Shown: positions 11,801 through 25,037 of the stretch, piece after piece
Layout of the letters: each line of letters starts with the position of its first letter
Numbering within the stretch: the first letter of the stretch is position 1
Assembly: GCF_000165425.1 (NCBI RefSeq)
Contig: NW_001799650.1
Coordinates: 200,108-264,107, forward strand
Direction of reading: 5' to 3'
Source: Paramecium tetraurelia
Lineage: Eukaryota > Ciliophora > Oligohymenophorea > Peniculida > Parameciidae
Length of the DNA stretch: 64,000 nt
Translations under genes and position numbers: made by a program
The notes under the pieces: generated by a model
Told to the model about the DNA's origin: nothing
Seen by the model: the letters and a program-made list of their open reading frames with translations, nothing else
The model's database searches: none

Positions 11801-14800
11801 GTTTTCTCCTTCTACTTCAAGTTCTCCTTGATTCTCTTCTTTAGATTTCCCCTCAATCAATTTTCTTAAGACACTGAGCAATGTTATGATAGTTTTGTTA
11901 TTCTGATTATTATTCAATGCATAACTTAGAAAATTAATAAATTTCTTTATCAGTGTAGTCCTTTCCACTTTCAATATCTTCTCGTTCTTTTCATTCTTAT
12001 TTTCGTTTTATCCTCCAAAGTACAACTCAAATTTAAGGATAGCCTCTGATAATTTCTGTGTTTCAGCTTGAATTTCGATTTTGCTTTTATCTGCCAAACA
12101 TAAATGACTAATGAATTCATCCCAAGCCAATGCAATCTTTTCTACATCTTCGGTTTTCACTTCCATTTCAATAATTGGCTACTCTTCTTTCTATTTTTTG
12201 TTTTATTTTTGCCAAAATTACATTCCCACAACATCTGGCTTTGCAAAATTATTATTATTTTAGAAGATAGTTTTTGGTACAGGATTGTCTCCATGACTTT
12301 ATTGAATGGCATTTTAATTAAACATTAGAATGGGTTCTTATTATTCAGTTAAGAAATTGTCATTCTCACCTGATTCTATATTAGACATAACTAACCTCAG
12401 ATTGTAATACTCCCCTAGATCTTCCCATTTTTATTATTGATTCTCCAATGAGGAACAACATCTACCCATTTCTGTGGTCTAATAAAATGAAAAAAATCCA
12501 GTCAAACTTTGAACATGTCTCTTCCTAGTAATGTACTTCCCTAACTATATCATTGTCTGTGATAATAGTTTAGCAAAACAAAGTAATTGCGCAATGTCCT
12601 TTTATTCATGATCATGTGCTTCCTCATCCTCTTCAGAACGAGTGGGCACATTTTTTCGATTTAGATAATTAGTAAACAGTGGCAAGACTGCATCTGTTAG
12701 AAAGTCAAAATATTTAGAGTAGGATTAGTCCATTGACAATTACTCTAATCTCTTGATCTCGAAATCTGTTATTCTCAATATGTCATTCTGAATATCCTTA
12801 GCCACATTATGACTCTTTTCACTTGTGATATGCACATTCATCAAGAATATCCATAGTTATTTCTTAATTAAACCGAATCCCTAATCTTGAATTGATGGAT
12901 TCTTCGATGTAAGTGAGTCTTATTTGCATATTAGAGAAACCAAATATTACAAACTGAATTTCTTCTTCAATTTAGCAACATTGATTGTGAAATTGTCTTT
13001 TTAATCTCCTTCAATCACTTATATGTATGCGCATTGTAATAACAAGTCCAATAACTTAGCGTGATATCGAAAGGGTTGATTCATAGGGGGAGGATGAGCC
13101 AAATCATTCAAAAAGTCAGATTGCTGCAATTAGATTTCTCCATCAAAGAGAAATTCATTCTTTTCTGTATACAATAACTCTTCCTTCTCCAAAAATGTAT
13201 TCAGAACTAGTAATTGATTATCGAAGAGGTACTTGTTGCCTTACTTTATGATGGTTAAAAAGAAATCCAAGTATTAAGCCTTCCTTCCATTCTAGTATAT
13301 TGCTTCCACGAATTTGTGAAACACCTTGTCATTTCTATTGATAGAAGATAACATCTTTTGATTGTCCCTATAAATCTCACAAATCAATGGAATTTAACCC
13401 ACTTCAATGTGAATGAATTCGAAACTTGATAGACTTTAAGATAGTAAAATTTGATTTTCATGATTGCTTCGACAAAAATAGGTCAAAAATTAAAATGCAT
13501 ATATAAACAACTAAGCTAATCTTTATTTTTTTTGAATATTTTTATTGTTTTCCAAATGAAAGTCCAAAGATTGTAATTGATCTCTTATTAAATTTAGAAT
13601 AGGCACATAGATCTTCAAGGCATTCATTAGGTTCTGCTTTTCAGGATCTATCTCTGAAGCTGTTGACATGATTCTGGCAGAAATCTGAGTGTCCTTGAAG
13701 AATCCCTATCTAAAATTATCGATGATTTCAAGTGTTTCATCTAAATCTTCGTACTTCGAGTTTTTCATGAAATCCGTTAACCACACTTCAGATCTATCAA
13801 TTAATTAATTTAATCGATATACATGCTCACTCAAATACTCATAAAGCTTACTTTTAATAGGATCACTAATCAATTACAATTTTAATAAATTATTACATAA
13901 CTCCTCTCTCTAATTGAACAACCTCATTATTATAGCCAAACATCTTTTTTCCAACTCCTCCTCGTGAATTTAGGAGAAGTTTGTAAATAAAAAGGGTAAC
14001 ACCACACCAATGGGATTTGAAATTTTTGTTATGTCTTCCTATGGTAAGTTGAGTGAGAAGTATTAATCCAAATCATAAATGAGCATCAGATTTTAGGTGA
14101 ATATTTTAAACTCCTCAGATTCAAGTTTAGTTTCTGCCAGTTTATTTAGAAAATTTAAAGCTCCAATTCCGAAGGCATCTTTTTGTTCCTCCTTCTCATC
14201 TATGTCCTTAATACCAGTTTTGGCTATGTTTGGAAGTAAGCCCAACAAATTTGAATCTGTTTTAGCCTACACATACTGTTGTATTTTGATAATGTCAATT
14301 TCAGAATCCTAAAGACCCACCAGTAATTCTTCCTTGTCTTTGGTTAATTTCGTCTGTTGCATTCCATCTTGCATTCTCTCTATGATTTGCTTTTTAAAGA
14401 AGGAGAGCACATTCAACATTAAATAATTTTACCTCATGTCCAAGAATCTGTCCATTATATTGCAGAGAGTCAACTTGATCTTAATTTCCAATTGATTTGA
14501 CCCAGACTCCTCTCTTATTAGAATTGTACTTTGCAATTCATTCTCCAATTTGATGAATCCTCTCATCAAGGGATTAGTATACATTTGTACATCATCAACA
14601 ATCCCATCATCAATCTGTTCTTCATCCTCAGTATCAGATTTCTATTCCTCATCAGACCCAAAGATGTTATTCAAATTTAAATTCAAATTCATAGGATTAG
14701 CCATATTCATTAGATTGGCTCCTAAATTTAAGCCAATTCCTAAGGGATTATTATCTTTTCTTTGTTTTCTCTGACTGATTTCATTCTTCTATAATTTGTA

Positions 14801-17800
14801 CACACTCTTCATCAATTACAATTGCTTGAAATCATAAAAAAAGAAGTGCACCACAATGTCGATAATCTATTAGTAATAATAATTGGGTTCTTTATCTAAT
14901 AATGTGAAGACATCCAATTCCAAAACCAGTTGCATCATTTGACAAGAATTGTACAATAATTCATTAATCAATAAGCTTTTTTCATCATTACCATCTAAGA
15001 CATCATAACCCCTGTTGTTCTCCCCATTCTCTTTGGAATCCAAAGAATGAACAATCTGATTCCTTACATCCTGCAAGTATCGAAACAAATCCTCAATCAG
15101 TGGTTTATACAAGTCCATATGTTGACTCTCCACAACTTGGTCAATACCTTTATACAAATTGCAGTATTTAGGCAATTGAACTCTATTCAAAGGGTCATGA
15201 TCAATATACAGACTCATGGCGATCTTACATAAAGCAGCTTGAAGCACACTATAGGTTTTATTGCCATCGTCTTGCCAAATGTTTTAAAATAGGAAATCCT
15301 TACTAAAATACTGTTCTAATTCTTATTTCCACAAATAGTTCCTACCGAAGGAAACATGTGCATAGAATTGCAATTATTCATTGATGAAATACATTTCCTT
15401 GGGGTCATTTTGTAATTTAAAAGGGATGATTAATTTGCCATCCTTTAATGTAATTTTGTCTGGATCTTCTTTATCTTTGATCAATGCAATCTTCTTGTGA
15501 TTATGTTTCTTCAATAACTTATAAATGGCTTCTTGATTTTGGTTGATTCCTTGGTTGTTATACACACACATTTCTCTTAGAAAAGTAAGATAGTCTGCTT
15601 TGTGAGGTTGATCATCATTCTCCAAAAGATTCAAGAAGAAAATAAGAAAGTTATTTTAGACTTTGTGATGCTGAACTTACATCTTCTCTTCTTCTGGTTC
15701 AAAGAATTCCTGTTCTTTGGGATTGTAATCAATCTTCATATTGGCAGATAATTGACTTAGCAATTCTTGGTTATTACCTATGATTGAAATCATGCATTTA
15801 ATGGCCTCTGGAATATGTCTGCAGTGATCTAAGAAATGTCCAATCAAATCGAAGGTGTACTTTTCATTCTCTGGATTCTATTTGCAAATGGACGTTAACA
15901 AAGTATAGATGGATTGATTCATATTGATCTTGAAAGCAACATAGGCAAGTAATTCATGTTCCTTTAGACCTTGCTTCTTATTGGATTGCTCTGTATTGCT
16001 CATTTTCTCTTGCTGTTACTGAGTGTCTTGCATTTAAATGATCATGAACCTACGACTCCACATTACCAAATCCTCAGGCTTCAATTATTAAACCAAGATC
16101 TTCACTAATAAATCAATGTAATATTATTCTTTCAATAGTTTCTATCTAAATTGATTGATGGTTCCATATTTTTGTTCAGGAGTAGAATTATACAATCGAT
16201 TATTACAGAAATCATTGATGTCTTCTATGCATTATTTGGTAGTTTATATTTTCAGTAAATGATCTTTCAACACTTCCTTGTCATTAGCATCATTCTCCCA
16301 TTTTAATTGTGAAACATCTTCCAAATAATTCATAAGTGTCTTTACACAACTCAGAACAAATGAGATTTCCCATACATCATTACTACTACTAGCATATAAT
16401 TTGAAGACACTCTAATCTGTTTTGTGTTGTTCCTGATGTAATACTGGTGTATGTATTTATGATTTCCCCCATTGGATGTCCACCCAATAATTGGTATTCT
16501 CCTATGCTTGATTCTCATGACATATGTATGCATAATTCCCTCTTGTTACTGACTTTTCTCTCATTTGAGTGTTCTTCAATTAACTAAAATAAAACAACGT
16601 CTATGTAGTCCTTTGTTTCTCCAAATAAAACCTCTCTATTGTTCCTGCCAAATACAATCCAGAGGCGAAATGCTTGAATCGATATTTCTTATCAAATGTT
16701 ACTATCCCTCCTTCTTTGTAATCTTCAGCCTCAATTATCCACATTGAATGCGTGTCTCCTGTGTATTCGTCGTAGCTCTCCTTTGTTGAACCACTCAACA
16801 CGTTCAACTCTACATTTTCAACTCCCAACCACTCCACCAAATTGAAAGAATGGAAGTTCTTCTGATCCACAGGCTTCCCTTTTCTAGTCGCTGCTATGGT
16901 TGTGTTGGTTTCACTATGATGCAACCATATGACGTCTCCACATTTCAAACAACCTGATGTCTCTGGCACGTAATCAGAATAGACTGATATTCTCCATTGA
17001 GTTTGGTTTTCCTCGTCCAAAGATGCATTCACTTCTCTCTTGATTATATCCTTCTCATTCTTGTACACTTACAAGTCTTCATCACTTTTCTACTTCTTCT
17101 TAGTTTTGCCATAATTGCCCATTTCTTAAGAGGCATGCAGAAATGTTAGTTTATTCATTAATGAAGTTGCTCTTACTATGTACACTATATCACTTGCATA
17201 AATTACTTACTCTCCTTCCTTTTGATATTTGTAAGCTGGCAATATCTTGAATAAGGATGCATCACTTGGCAATTCATCGAGAGTGATTTTGTAATTTGAA
17301 CTCTCCACTCTCGCTTCCTTCTGATGACAAGCCAAAAATTTAGATGATGCCAAATGCAACAATTGAATGTGAGATTTATACGAAACCTTGTGAGATTTGC
17401 ACTAACAATTACTATTACCAATCGTACCTTCTCGAAAGTGTCCAAATTGTATTTGAATTCCTAAAGCAACTTCTATGAAAATGATTGTATCTACTCCTTA
17501 GACATTATGGATTTTTCATCCGCCTTCTGTTGTTTCTGAATGCCATCCAGGATATTTTGAATTGCTGGTTGAGTTTCCTCCTCCTATTCCTCACCCTGCA
17601 ATTCCTTCAAAATCTCCTATTTCGTATTGTTAGTGAATTTTGGGAATATTTAAAATAGTGTGTTAAAGTATGGCCTGCTTTTCATTTTACCCAAATTTTT
17701 TGCAGTCACCACATCGATATGATGCTTATGATAAATGCTTTTAAAATACAAAGTTCTTTAAACAAACAGAACGCTTCACAAAACCATCGGCTGTAATAAA

Positions 17801-17875
17801 TGAGTGGTCATCTTACACATGAGAAATTGAAATCACAGATCCGTAAGTCAAATAATTTAGATCTTCTTGCTTCAT
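8857..17875 (-). CDS. IP3/ryanodine receptor-type intracellular Ca2+ release channel (CRC family)
   Basis: A gene of about 9 kb coding for roughly 2900 aa. Near the N-terminus are beta-trefoil/MIR segments (YGSVISISHVQDD, CLKCGDVIWLHH, FASGLYLAG). Long helical armadillo-like regions fill the middle. The C-terminus has the pore: hydrophobic helices, a pore loop with ANGGVGG in place of the usual GGGxGD/E filter, the inner helix IFLVIIMVNIVAGIIIDTFG, then CFICG and the HHIKVNHYMWNYVFF motif shared by IP3 and ryanodine receptors, and a short coiled coil. Introns seen include 8965-8989, 17402-17427 and 17725-17749; I did not check every internal exon. The start could also lie upstream (17971 or 18068). 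Paramecium has a multigene CRC family in ER, contractile vacuole and cortical stores. Confidence 0.85.
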
Positions 17876-17949
17876 CACTCTTGATAAGTATAAAAGATTA
17901 ATTAAATAAATAGATTAAATGCAATCAAATTCAACATAACACTCATTGA

Positions 17950-19108
17950 TCAATATTGTCCCATCCAACATGATCTCGTCTCCATCTTAACTCTTTCTTC
18001 ACTCTCTTAGGCATTATATACCCCTTTGTATAATCATTCAAATTAACTACTTCCTTTGGACTTATCATTGTGAAAGAAAGAGAAATAAATCAATTTTACT
18101 TTGATATCATTAGTTGAAATGTATATTGGACAGTCTTTCCAATAGAAGACTCTCTAATCCCAATAATAAATTTCATCTTTTTCTTAATGTCAAATTGAAT
18201 TCTAGTTTAATTTTCTTATTATTTAGAGTTAATTGTGCAATATAATTCTCCTCTAATGTAATTAACCATAGTATCTTCTCATGAGCACTTAGTTTTGTTG
18301 GGCTGAATAAGATTAGTTTATCACAGTGACAAAATAACATTAATTTTCTAATCTAACCACTGAATCATATTTTATAGTATTACAATTTCAATAATCTTCT
18401 ATTTGATTTTTATAAATATTGTATGAATCTAGCGAGATATTATTAAAATAATTGATCCATTCGTAAGGGTCTTTTTTAGAAATTGTCCTATTTTCTTGAT
18501 AAATTCAGATATCTAATAATCTTTTGCTTGGTTCTTCAAGTAAGGAGTCAATTCAATAAAGTATACATAATGCCATAGGATTACCCCAACTCTCAAAAAG
18601 TATATCAATTTACGATTATATATTTAAGTTCAAATCATAGTTTCTAAACACTAAGAAGGTTAGAGGTTGAGAATAAATATAAGTTTAGATTTTCCTCTTA
18701 CATTTAATAGGTTTATTAGTTAAGCAGATATAAGATCTCATATAATGATTCATCTATTAATTACAAAATTTTTGACTTTATTATCACATCCATTTTTAGT
18801 ACTGTCCTTTGAAGATTATATACTATTATTTAATTCTGTAAGAATTGAATCAGATACTTATTGATCCCAGTAGTCAAGTAATTGCCATTAAGTTTAATAA
18901 TAATTATAAAATTGAAATACCTCAATATTACAACACTAAAATTGAATTTCACAAATAATACATAACTTATCATACACAGGCTTTTGATTTAAAAATACTA
19001 TTTAACAATCCACTTTTTCAATATGAGGATAACAATAAATCCGCAAATTTATAGTCTTTTTAAATATTTAGATTTATTATCTTATGAATTTTTCATGTTA
19101 TTTAAATC
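17950..19108 (-). pseudogene. unrecognised gene-like frame interrupted by TGA codons
   Basis: One minus-strand frame with ordinary Paramecium coding composition (DPYEWINYFNNISLDSYNI, KDEIYYWDQRVFYWKDCPIY) runs for over 1 kb. It is completed by plausible introns: a 23-nt one near 18.76 kb, and a 27-nt one near 18.04 kb that leads to a clean end (EERVKMETRSCWMGQY, then TGA). The same frame contains about four TGA codons, near 18.19, 18.39, 18.51 and 18.55 kb, that no GT-AG intron can remove. It is either a decaying gene or a frame I mis-joined. It resembles no family I know. The 5' end near 19.1 kb is not defined. Confidence 0.35.
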
Positions 19109-19511
19109 ATTAAATTAGAAATTTATGTTATCAATTCTGAGATTCTGAAAAAAGGAGTTGATTAATATATTTGAAATGTGAAATTTAATAAAATTGTATG
19201 AAAAATCTCTAATTTTTGTGTTATTGACATTATGCTTAATTAAAATAAATAGAAAATATTAAATATTTAATAAACAACTAGAAGAATCATATAGTCATTG
19301 TTATAGTTGCAATAATCAATTAAACCTTTAATTTAATTTTGTAATGCCCCGGACAGATAAGGATGTGGTGGGTAATGTGTGGATTCAAGGAAATTTGGGT
19401 GTGTTTTTGCTTTAGTTTGATGATTATTTATTGTAATAATTTTGAGTATTAAATGATTAATTATAAACCAAATTATGAACCCGTTTTTTAGATAATTAAA
19501 TTAAAAAAAAA

Positions 19512-20648
19512 ATGAGAGCACTCATCACAATTTGCTTAGTGGCTGCTGTATTTGCCGCAGATACAAACAAATTTGCTGTCCTCCTCCAAACTGGTACAAG
19601 AGGAAATGATGCTGTTGAATCAGTGTACAACCTCTTGAGAGATCTCAAGACAGAGAATGTTAATGTCTAAGCTGCTGCAGACAAAAAGAATAACACTGAT
19701 GAGGGTAAGCCTTATTTTATTATATCTTTCTAGAAATCTTCTCTTAAGTTATCGGTGACTTGACAAATGTCGCCTCCCTCAATAAATAATAATGGGAAGC
19801 CCTCGGTGGAGTTAGAGGTGATGTTGAAGCCTAAGTCAGGGTATGATTTATTAATAATTTCTCAAAGGATGGATATTAATGGTTGGCCTGGGCTGAAGGC
19901 AGACTTGCTGAAATCGAAAGAAGAAATGCATAACTCTAAGATTAAAGATGTTGGGCCAATGGACTCTTCGTCAGATCCCTTGCTGATCATGCTGATGCCA
20001 TCGGAGTAGTCACACTCTTGACTCAAGACGTTGCTGGATTCCTCACAAACAATGCTGGAGTTGAACTCGTTGAAAAAGCCTAAACAATCGCTGACAAATT
20101 GTCTGCCTACAGTCACCTCTTCTAATAAGACGCCATCGAGAAATTCCAATCCCTTGCCGAAGTTAAGAGAGAAGGAACAACTGGAGAACAAGTCCTTTCA
20201 ATCTTATAAGATTTACAAGGAGAATTGGAATCAACACTCGCCTAACTCTAAGAATAAGAAATCCACGCTGCTTTCGCTCTTGCCAAATACGTTTCAGACA
20301 CAAATGCTGAAGTCGCATGGTTGAACTCCGAACACGAAAGAAGAACAAACCTTGTTGAAAAATTGGAAACCGTACTCATTTGCCTTTAATCTTTTAGTAA
20401 CTCCCAGCCGTCTTAGCCCAATAAGCCAAGGCCCTCAAATTATGGAAAGATTCATTAAACGCCGTTGCTGGTGCCACTGCTGACTTGGAAGAAAAGAGAG
20501 AATTCTATGCCTCAGAAACCGTCAGAAGAGCAGGTAACTAATTTGACCTATATTTTTAGAGGAAAATGCTATCATTGATGTCGTTATCCAACTCTTCAAA
20601 GATTAAGTCAGATCATTAGCTTCATAAACATCCCTTAAAAGATATTGA
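19512..20648 (+). CDS. trichocyst matrix protein (TMP) family, secretory
   Basis: Encodes 342 aa starting with a signal peptide (MRALITICLVAAVFAA). Four introns (19705-19733, 19841-19867, 20372-20397 and 20534-20559) give an exact frame. The mature part is Ala/Glu/Gln-rich alpha-helical sequence (EWLNSEHERRTNL-like repeats, SDTNAEVAWL) as in Paramecium TMPs. Codon use is strongly biased to C-ending codons (GCC, AAC, CTC, GTC), unlike neighbouring genes, which fits the very high expression of TMP genes. TAA Gln codons are frequent. An AT-rich promoter region of about 400 bp lies upstream and an unknown minus-strand gene converges from downstream. Confidence 0.88.
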
Positions 20649-20799
20649 TGGGATTATTCATATAAGAATTTATCTTAATTCATTCATTCCCTTTGTTTCT
20701 TATCTTATTTATCAATTAAACAGCCAAATCAAGAGAATGTTCCAAAAATACTTATATATTAAATCGAGTTATTAATTATGAAATTTCAAAAATATCTAT

Positions 20800-22197
20800 T
20801 CATTTTTATTGACTTTTCTTTATTATACTGTTTTTTTTCAAGATTTGACTATTAATTTGGTTAATATTTCTATCAGCAGATGATTCATCAGAGAGGAACC
20901 TATCAAATTGCCGCTTGTATTCCTATTGTTTGTTCACATATTGAAAGAATGAATATTATGTGGAATGTCTCGATAAGGATGATAGTTTATTGTTTGCTTA
21001 TGCAGGGTGTGCTAATTTGTTAAGAGTTAATTTCGTAGTTTAGATTTGGGTATCAAACTTACTGATATTAGCTTTGTCCAATTCACGAGGGGATGCCAAC
21101 ATTTCGAAATTGCTTTTTTGATTGAATTGCTAGATTTTAGCTTAAGGATTTTCAAGTTGTAAATAAGGTGTATAAGTGGGAACAAAGGGCATTCTAGATT
21201 AATAATCATTGATGTCCTTGATGGAACTCATGGCTTCCTTCCGCTGATCCAAGACATATTTGAGCTCTAGAAAATTCTTAAATAATGCATCAACTTTGAC
21301 ATTCTTCTAAAAGTATTCTTTTGGAGGGTATGTGAGATTATGCTATTCAACTATGTTCTTTCTATGCGATTTTTAGATTTTGGTTTCTAATTTGTTTTAA
21401 CCTTCTGTTTCAAGATCTTTGAGTCTTTACATAAAATCAATATCGCCTAATTAAGATTTCATGAGAGGATGTTTTATGATTTTAGGTTTTTCGAATTCTA
21501 AACTAGTTCTGTGCAAGACAGTTGCAAGGGAAGGCGAAATTGAATTAATATCAATTTTCATCCTTCTTAAAGGGGGTGATTTAAATTATTGGCTAACTTA
21601 ATATTATGAGTTTTCTTCAACAATTGGAAATTTCTTGTGCTTATTTGGAGCTTTAAATATCCCTAAAAGAATCTAAGCAAATTCTGATCCTTCATCACTT
21701 TCTAATTTAGTGAATTTAATAGGATGACCAAAGAATTTAGTGGGTTTAATATATTGTGGTGCCGGAGCTGTTTTCTTTGTGCAATCCAAGAATTTATCTA
21801 TGAAATATTTGTTAAGGGTAGTTTCAATATACTGATCAGATACGATTACTCCGTTGAGGGTGAAGGTGATAATGTGGAAGCAATCTAAATGAATCCTTTC
21901 AATTTTCTTTGTATTTAATTCATGAAGTTGTGGCTAGTTACAATAATTTTTTTGGGCAATATATGCAGCACAAAATATTAATGGATTTAGGTTTTCAACC
22001 TTAGAAATTTGTACAACTTTCATAAGAGCTATATAAGCATTCTTAAGTTTATCATTGCTTTATGAATTGTTGTAAAAGGCAACCAGACAATTGTAGCATT
22101 CATTCGTAAAGGTTTCAAATTGTTGAGTATAGAATGCATCGATTGGCTTAGTTATAAGTATACCTTAATTGATAAAGTCTAAAATAGCTTATTTCAT
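20800..22197 (-). CDS. unrecognised 465-aa protein, weakly cyclin-like N-terminus
   Basis: An intronless gene of 466 codons that ends in KKSQQK-TGA. Residues about 20-150 are helical (DAFYTQQFETFTNECYNCL, NPLIFCAAYIAQKN, KIERIHLDCFHIITFTLNGV) and recall the five-helix PHO80/cyclin fold, but no cyclin hallmark such as an MRxIL..W motif is present, so I do not name it one. The C-terminal 250 residues are charged and probably disordered, with short basic and Pro/Ser stretches (FKSPPLRRMKIDI). It may be a regulatory or scaffold protein (inference). Confidence 0.55.
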
Positions 22198-22432
22198 ATT
22201 AATTAATATGTTCCGAAAAATTGATGACTGAAAATGTTGGTAGTGGATCAGATGTCAATAATTCAATGACTTTCATTGAGATCAAACTATGAGAATATAA
22301 CTAAATTGTATGGGTACAGAGATGGAAATCGTCAGCAAATAATAGTGAAATGACTTACTTGAATAATTTAAATATTTAGATTGGTGTAGATAAGAATTAA
22401 ACAAAATAATAAGATTGATATAATTATAGAAT

Positions 22433-22912
22433 ATGCATATGAAGTAGAATATTGAATCTTTGAATAATATAACAATGAAGGATGAAATGAGTTAATTACC
22501 AATAGAAGCAGAATTATAGCTTAGGAATTCAAGACCTTTGTATTTAAATAAAAAACTTATTTGTGTTAATTATATGTCGAATGTTTATAAATGGTGTATC
22601 TTCTCCTATAAATTCTATCAATATATTATACTAAATTGTAGATCATTTACTTTGTAAGCCCTTTTTGTTAGGTCGTAATTGAGAAATCAATTATTAAGCT
22701 ATCCTAACTAGATTGAATATGAATGTATGAAATTGTAAATTATTCTATTTTAAAATGACTTAATTGTATTGTTATTCTAAAAGAAAATAATTTAAAAAGA
22801 TGAAGTGGATCTATTTAGAATGCTTACACCATTTAGATAGCATACACAGCAAAGATTATGTTATGTGAGACATCTAAGAGTATGGAAGTCAGATGAGCTA
22901 TAGAATAAATGA
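22433..22912 (+). CDS. unrecognised protein, structure not resolved
   Basis: A plus-strand frame of 159 codons from ATG (MHMKQNIESLNNITMKDEM) to TGA. The frame is also open upstream to about 22,340 with protein-like sequence (LDWCRQELNKIIRLIQLQ), so an upstream exon is likely. The composition (Q, N, K, E) and regular codon pattern are typical of genes in this window. The C-terminal part reads FRMLTPFRQHTQQRLCYVR. I recognise no domain. A second open frame follows directly after the stop (see next entry), and the two may belong together through an intron I cannot see. Confidence 0.4.
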
Positions 22913-23434
22913 AAATAAATATATTTCTATAGGATTAAGAGATGCTCAAGTACTTACAATTGAGTTGGCACAACGGATGCATAATTATTGAATTTCTCAA
23001 GAGCTTCGACAATTAATTATACCCCTTTAGAAATTATAATCAAAGAATTCATACTTATGTTATATAAATTATTAGCTTTTACTAAATTACCAAAGTAAGA
23101 AAGACAGTTATTCCCTATATTACAAAATAATCTTTAATCTCTATGAAGTTATTGCTTAACTTCAAAATATGTTTAAGAGATCTTATAAAAAATAGATTTA
23201 TTCCAAAATAGAATACTCAAAAATCAGAATTAGAGATCTCTACTATATGTAAGGATTTATTATCAATTATTAATTCATTTCGAATGGAAGGGAAGGGAAG
23301 AAGACATGATAAGATTTTGAATTTTGGGTAGAACAGATATAATTATATACAATTATGGAGTCCTTATACTTAAACTAGTCAGGTTTTAAATAATGAAATC
23401 CAAATTATGATATTTTTATAGATTTACTAATATA
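22913..23434 (+). other. open frame of uncertain status
   Basis: From the ATG overlapping the preceding TGA, a plus-strand frame stays open for over 700 nt, running into the UNC119 gene on the opposite strand. The part before 23,434 reads like protein (LKYLQLSWHNGCIIIEF, MKLLLNFKICLRDLIKN, LEISTICKDLLSIINSF). It may be the 3' part of the gene at 22.4 kb, or chance. The overlap with UNC119 antisense is certainly not coding on this strand. Confidence 0.3.
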
Positions 23435-24061
23435 TCAATCAAAAGGTGAATAGTCGTATTCTGCCTTATTATGCATCACGAGTTGCTCTCCCACAAAATA
23501 AAAGCTGTCTGATTTTGTCTAGAATGGATTGTCAATCATTTCTTATCTCTATAATTCATAATCGTAATTGCTTACCATTGCCTCATCTATCTCTGGAATA
23601 GTGTAGATGTGTTCCCAAGTGTTTGTTGAGTCGGGAATGCAAAAGGGAAATTAAAATTCATAGCTTCTCAATAAGTGATCCTTGAAATAATGTCTCTCAA
23701 TAATTGTAAAGTTTTTGACAGGCTTGTTGCCCACTGAGAATGTCAATTAAGCACCAACAGTCTTCAATTCAAAGAATTAAGGTCCGAAATGATATTTAAT
23801 GCGTCTAGCCTCATCTTGATATTCTGGAGGTAGATTTTCTAAGGTATATCAACACACAATCTACCTATCGACTCTTCGTCTTGATCTCGCTCCACTTCGA
23901 ATAGGGTTTGCCCCGAATCCATATCTCTTATTCTAAATTTCAAGAATTGAATATTGTAAGTATTAGCACTTACTGGACACAGAAAACTATTATATATCTA
24001 TCAAATACTCTTGTGTGATTCCATTCAAATTTCTGACATATGCAGGAGTCACTTACTGCAT
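23435..24061 (-). CDS. UNC119 / PDE6-delta-like lipid-binding chaperone
   Basis: Encodes 183 aa with three introns (23549-23575, 23839-23864 and 23987-24008). The immunoglobulin-like beta-sandwich signature is clear: [61 protein letters not shown], and the C-terminal [24 protein letters not shown]119 extracts N-myristoylated proteins from membranes and delivers them to cilia with Arl3, so it fits a heavily ciliated cell. The length is near the conserved core; the long disordered N-terminus of animal UNC119 is missing. A myristoylatable AGC kinase is coded elsewhere in this window, but no link is implied. The next gene upstream ends 63 bp away on the same strand. Confidence 0.93.
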
Positions 24062-24124
24062 TAGATTTAAATATTTATTATATTATTATTATTATTTACT
24101 ATTCAACATATCATTTAAACATAT

Positions 24125-25037
24125 TCAACTCAAAGGTGACATCTCAATTGTCTCCTTCTTCAATTCCAAACTGAACCCAACCCATCTGACACTCCTTACC
24201 AAACTTAAATAACAATACAGATACGAATCCAACAAACCTATCAAACTCCCAAAACCAAAAGAAATTATCGGCCAAACTGTCGCATCTACTTTAAATTGAT
24301 TTATCATTGCTGGCTATTCTATTTAAATTGCATTCTTACCATCCCCCAACACACAGCCACCAAGAATGGATACAGAAATAATAAAAATATCTGTTTATTT
24401 TCTGCTAAGCATTTACTCCCCAGATGATCATAAAGTTCCTTTATCACGAGAGTAAATATAATTGCATTATAAATAAATGTTGACCAAATAGGTACATCCT
24501 AGAAAAATAAAATAAAATATTTTATTTTTGGCTTATTTGAATTAAATGAGCACATGCTCATTGGAAATGCTGTTGAAACTCCATAAGCATCGAAGGCAAA
24601 CGGTCTTCATCACTTCATATTATAGTTATTTACAATAATGACATTATTAAAGGAAATAAAAATCCTATCGTCCAATATACCATCTTTCGATATGTTCGAT
24701 CGCCATATTTAACTGTTCTGTAAAGATTGTTTGCAATTAAAGTTGTCCATGCTGTGCTTGCCAGCAAAGAATATTATAGTAATGTGGCTTAGCAATAGCA
24801 AATTGTTGGATAATCACTCAATTTAACTTCGGAGTTGTCTATCACCAGAAATGCTACTGCTGATGAAAATAACAAAATCTATTGTATTAGGTCGAATATT
24901 ATGATGTGTATAACTATCTTTAATTGATCCGTTCTCAATTCATGAAATTTCAAATAACAATATATTACAAAAGAGCATCCAATCATTGAAAGGCCTCCCA
25001 AAACCAATATTTCTATAGCAATAAATAATTGAGGCAT
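24125..25037 (-). CDS. seven-helix receptor, cAMP-receptor-like (class E GPCR type)
   Basis: Encodes 285 aa with a 29-nt and a 26-nt intron; the frame sums exactly. Seven hydrophobic helices can be counted, beginning with LFIAIEILVLGGLSMIGCSFV (split here by the length rule: helix 1 ends at GCSFV), then the loop KFHELRT, helix 2 (IVIHIIIFDLIQQILLFS), helix 3 after a conserved Cys (TICYCQATLLQYSLLAS) with the W and NNLYR that follow, and helix 7 (WPIISFGFGSLIGLLDSY). The IGCSF...K.LR pattern of TM1 and the first loop is that of Dictyostelium cAR-type receptors. Ligand unknown. The start chosen is the first in-frame ATG giving a correct TM1. Confidence 0.72.

Noticed and set aside
15047-15247. 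Short plus-strand frames inside the calcium channel gene
   Set aside because: They are antisense shadows of a conserved minus-strand coding region.
17876-18068. Upstream ATGs (17971 and 18068) as starts of the calcium channel
   Set aside because: They would overlap the 3' end of the preceding same-strand frame. A 25-nt intron could connect 18068, but the ATG at 17875 directly precedes the conserved N-terminal beta-trefoil. Kept only as alternatives.
18181-18560. In-frame TGA codons as selenocysteine
   Set aside because: There are about four in a protein with no selenoprotein motif, and I see no SECIS-like structure; decay or a mis-joined frame is simpler.
20700-20800. Possible regulatory AT-rich hairpins between convergent genes
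   Set aside because: Nothing beyond general AT richness; Paramecium has no recognisable terminators that I could support.
24015-24212. A plus-strand hydrophobic frame over the UNC119/receptor boundary
   Set aside because: Both flanking genes are firmly on the minus strand, and hydrophobic antisense frames are common opposite such sequence.
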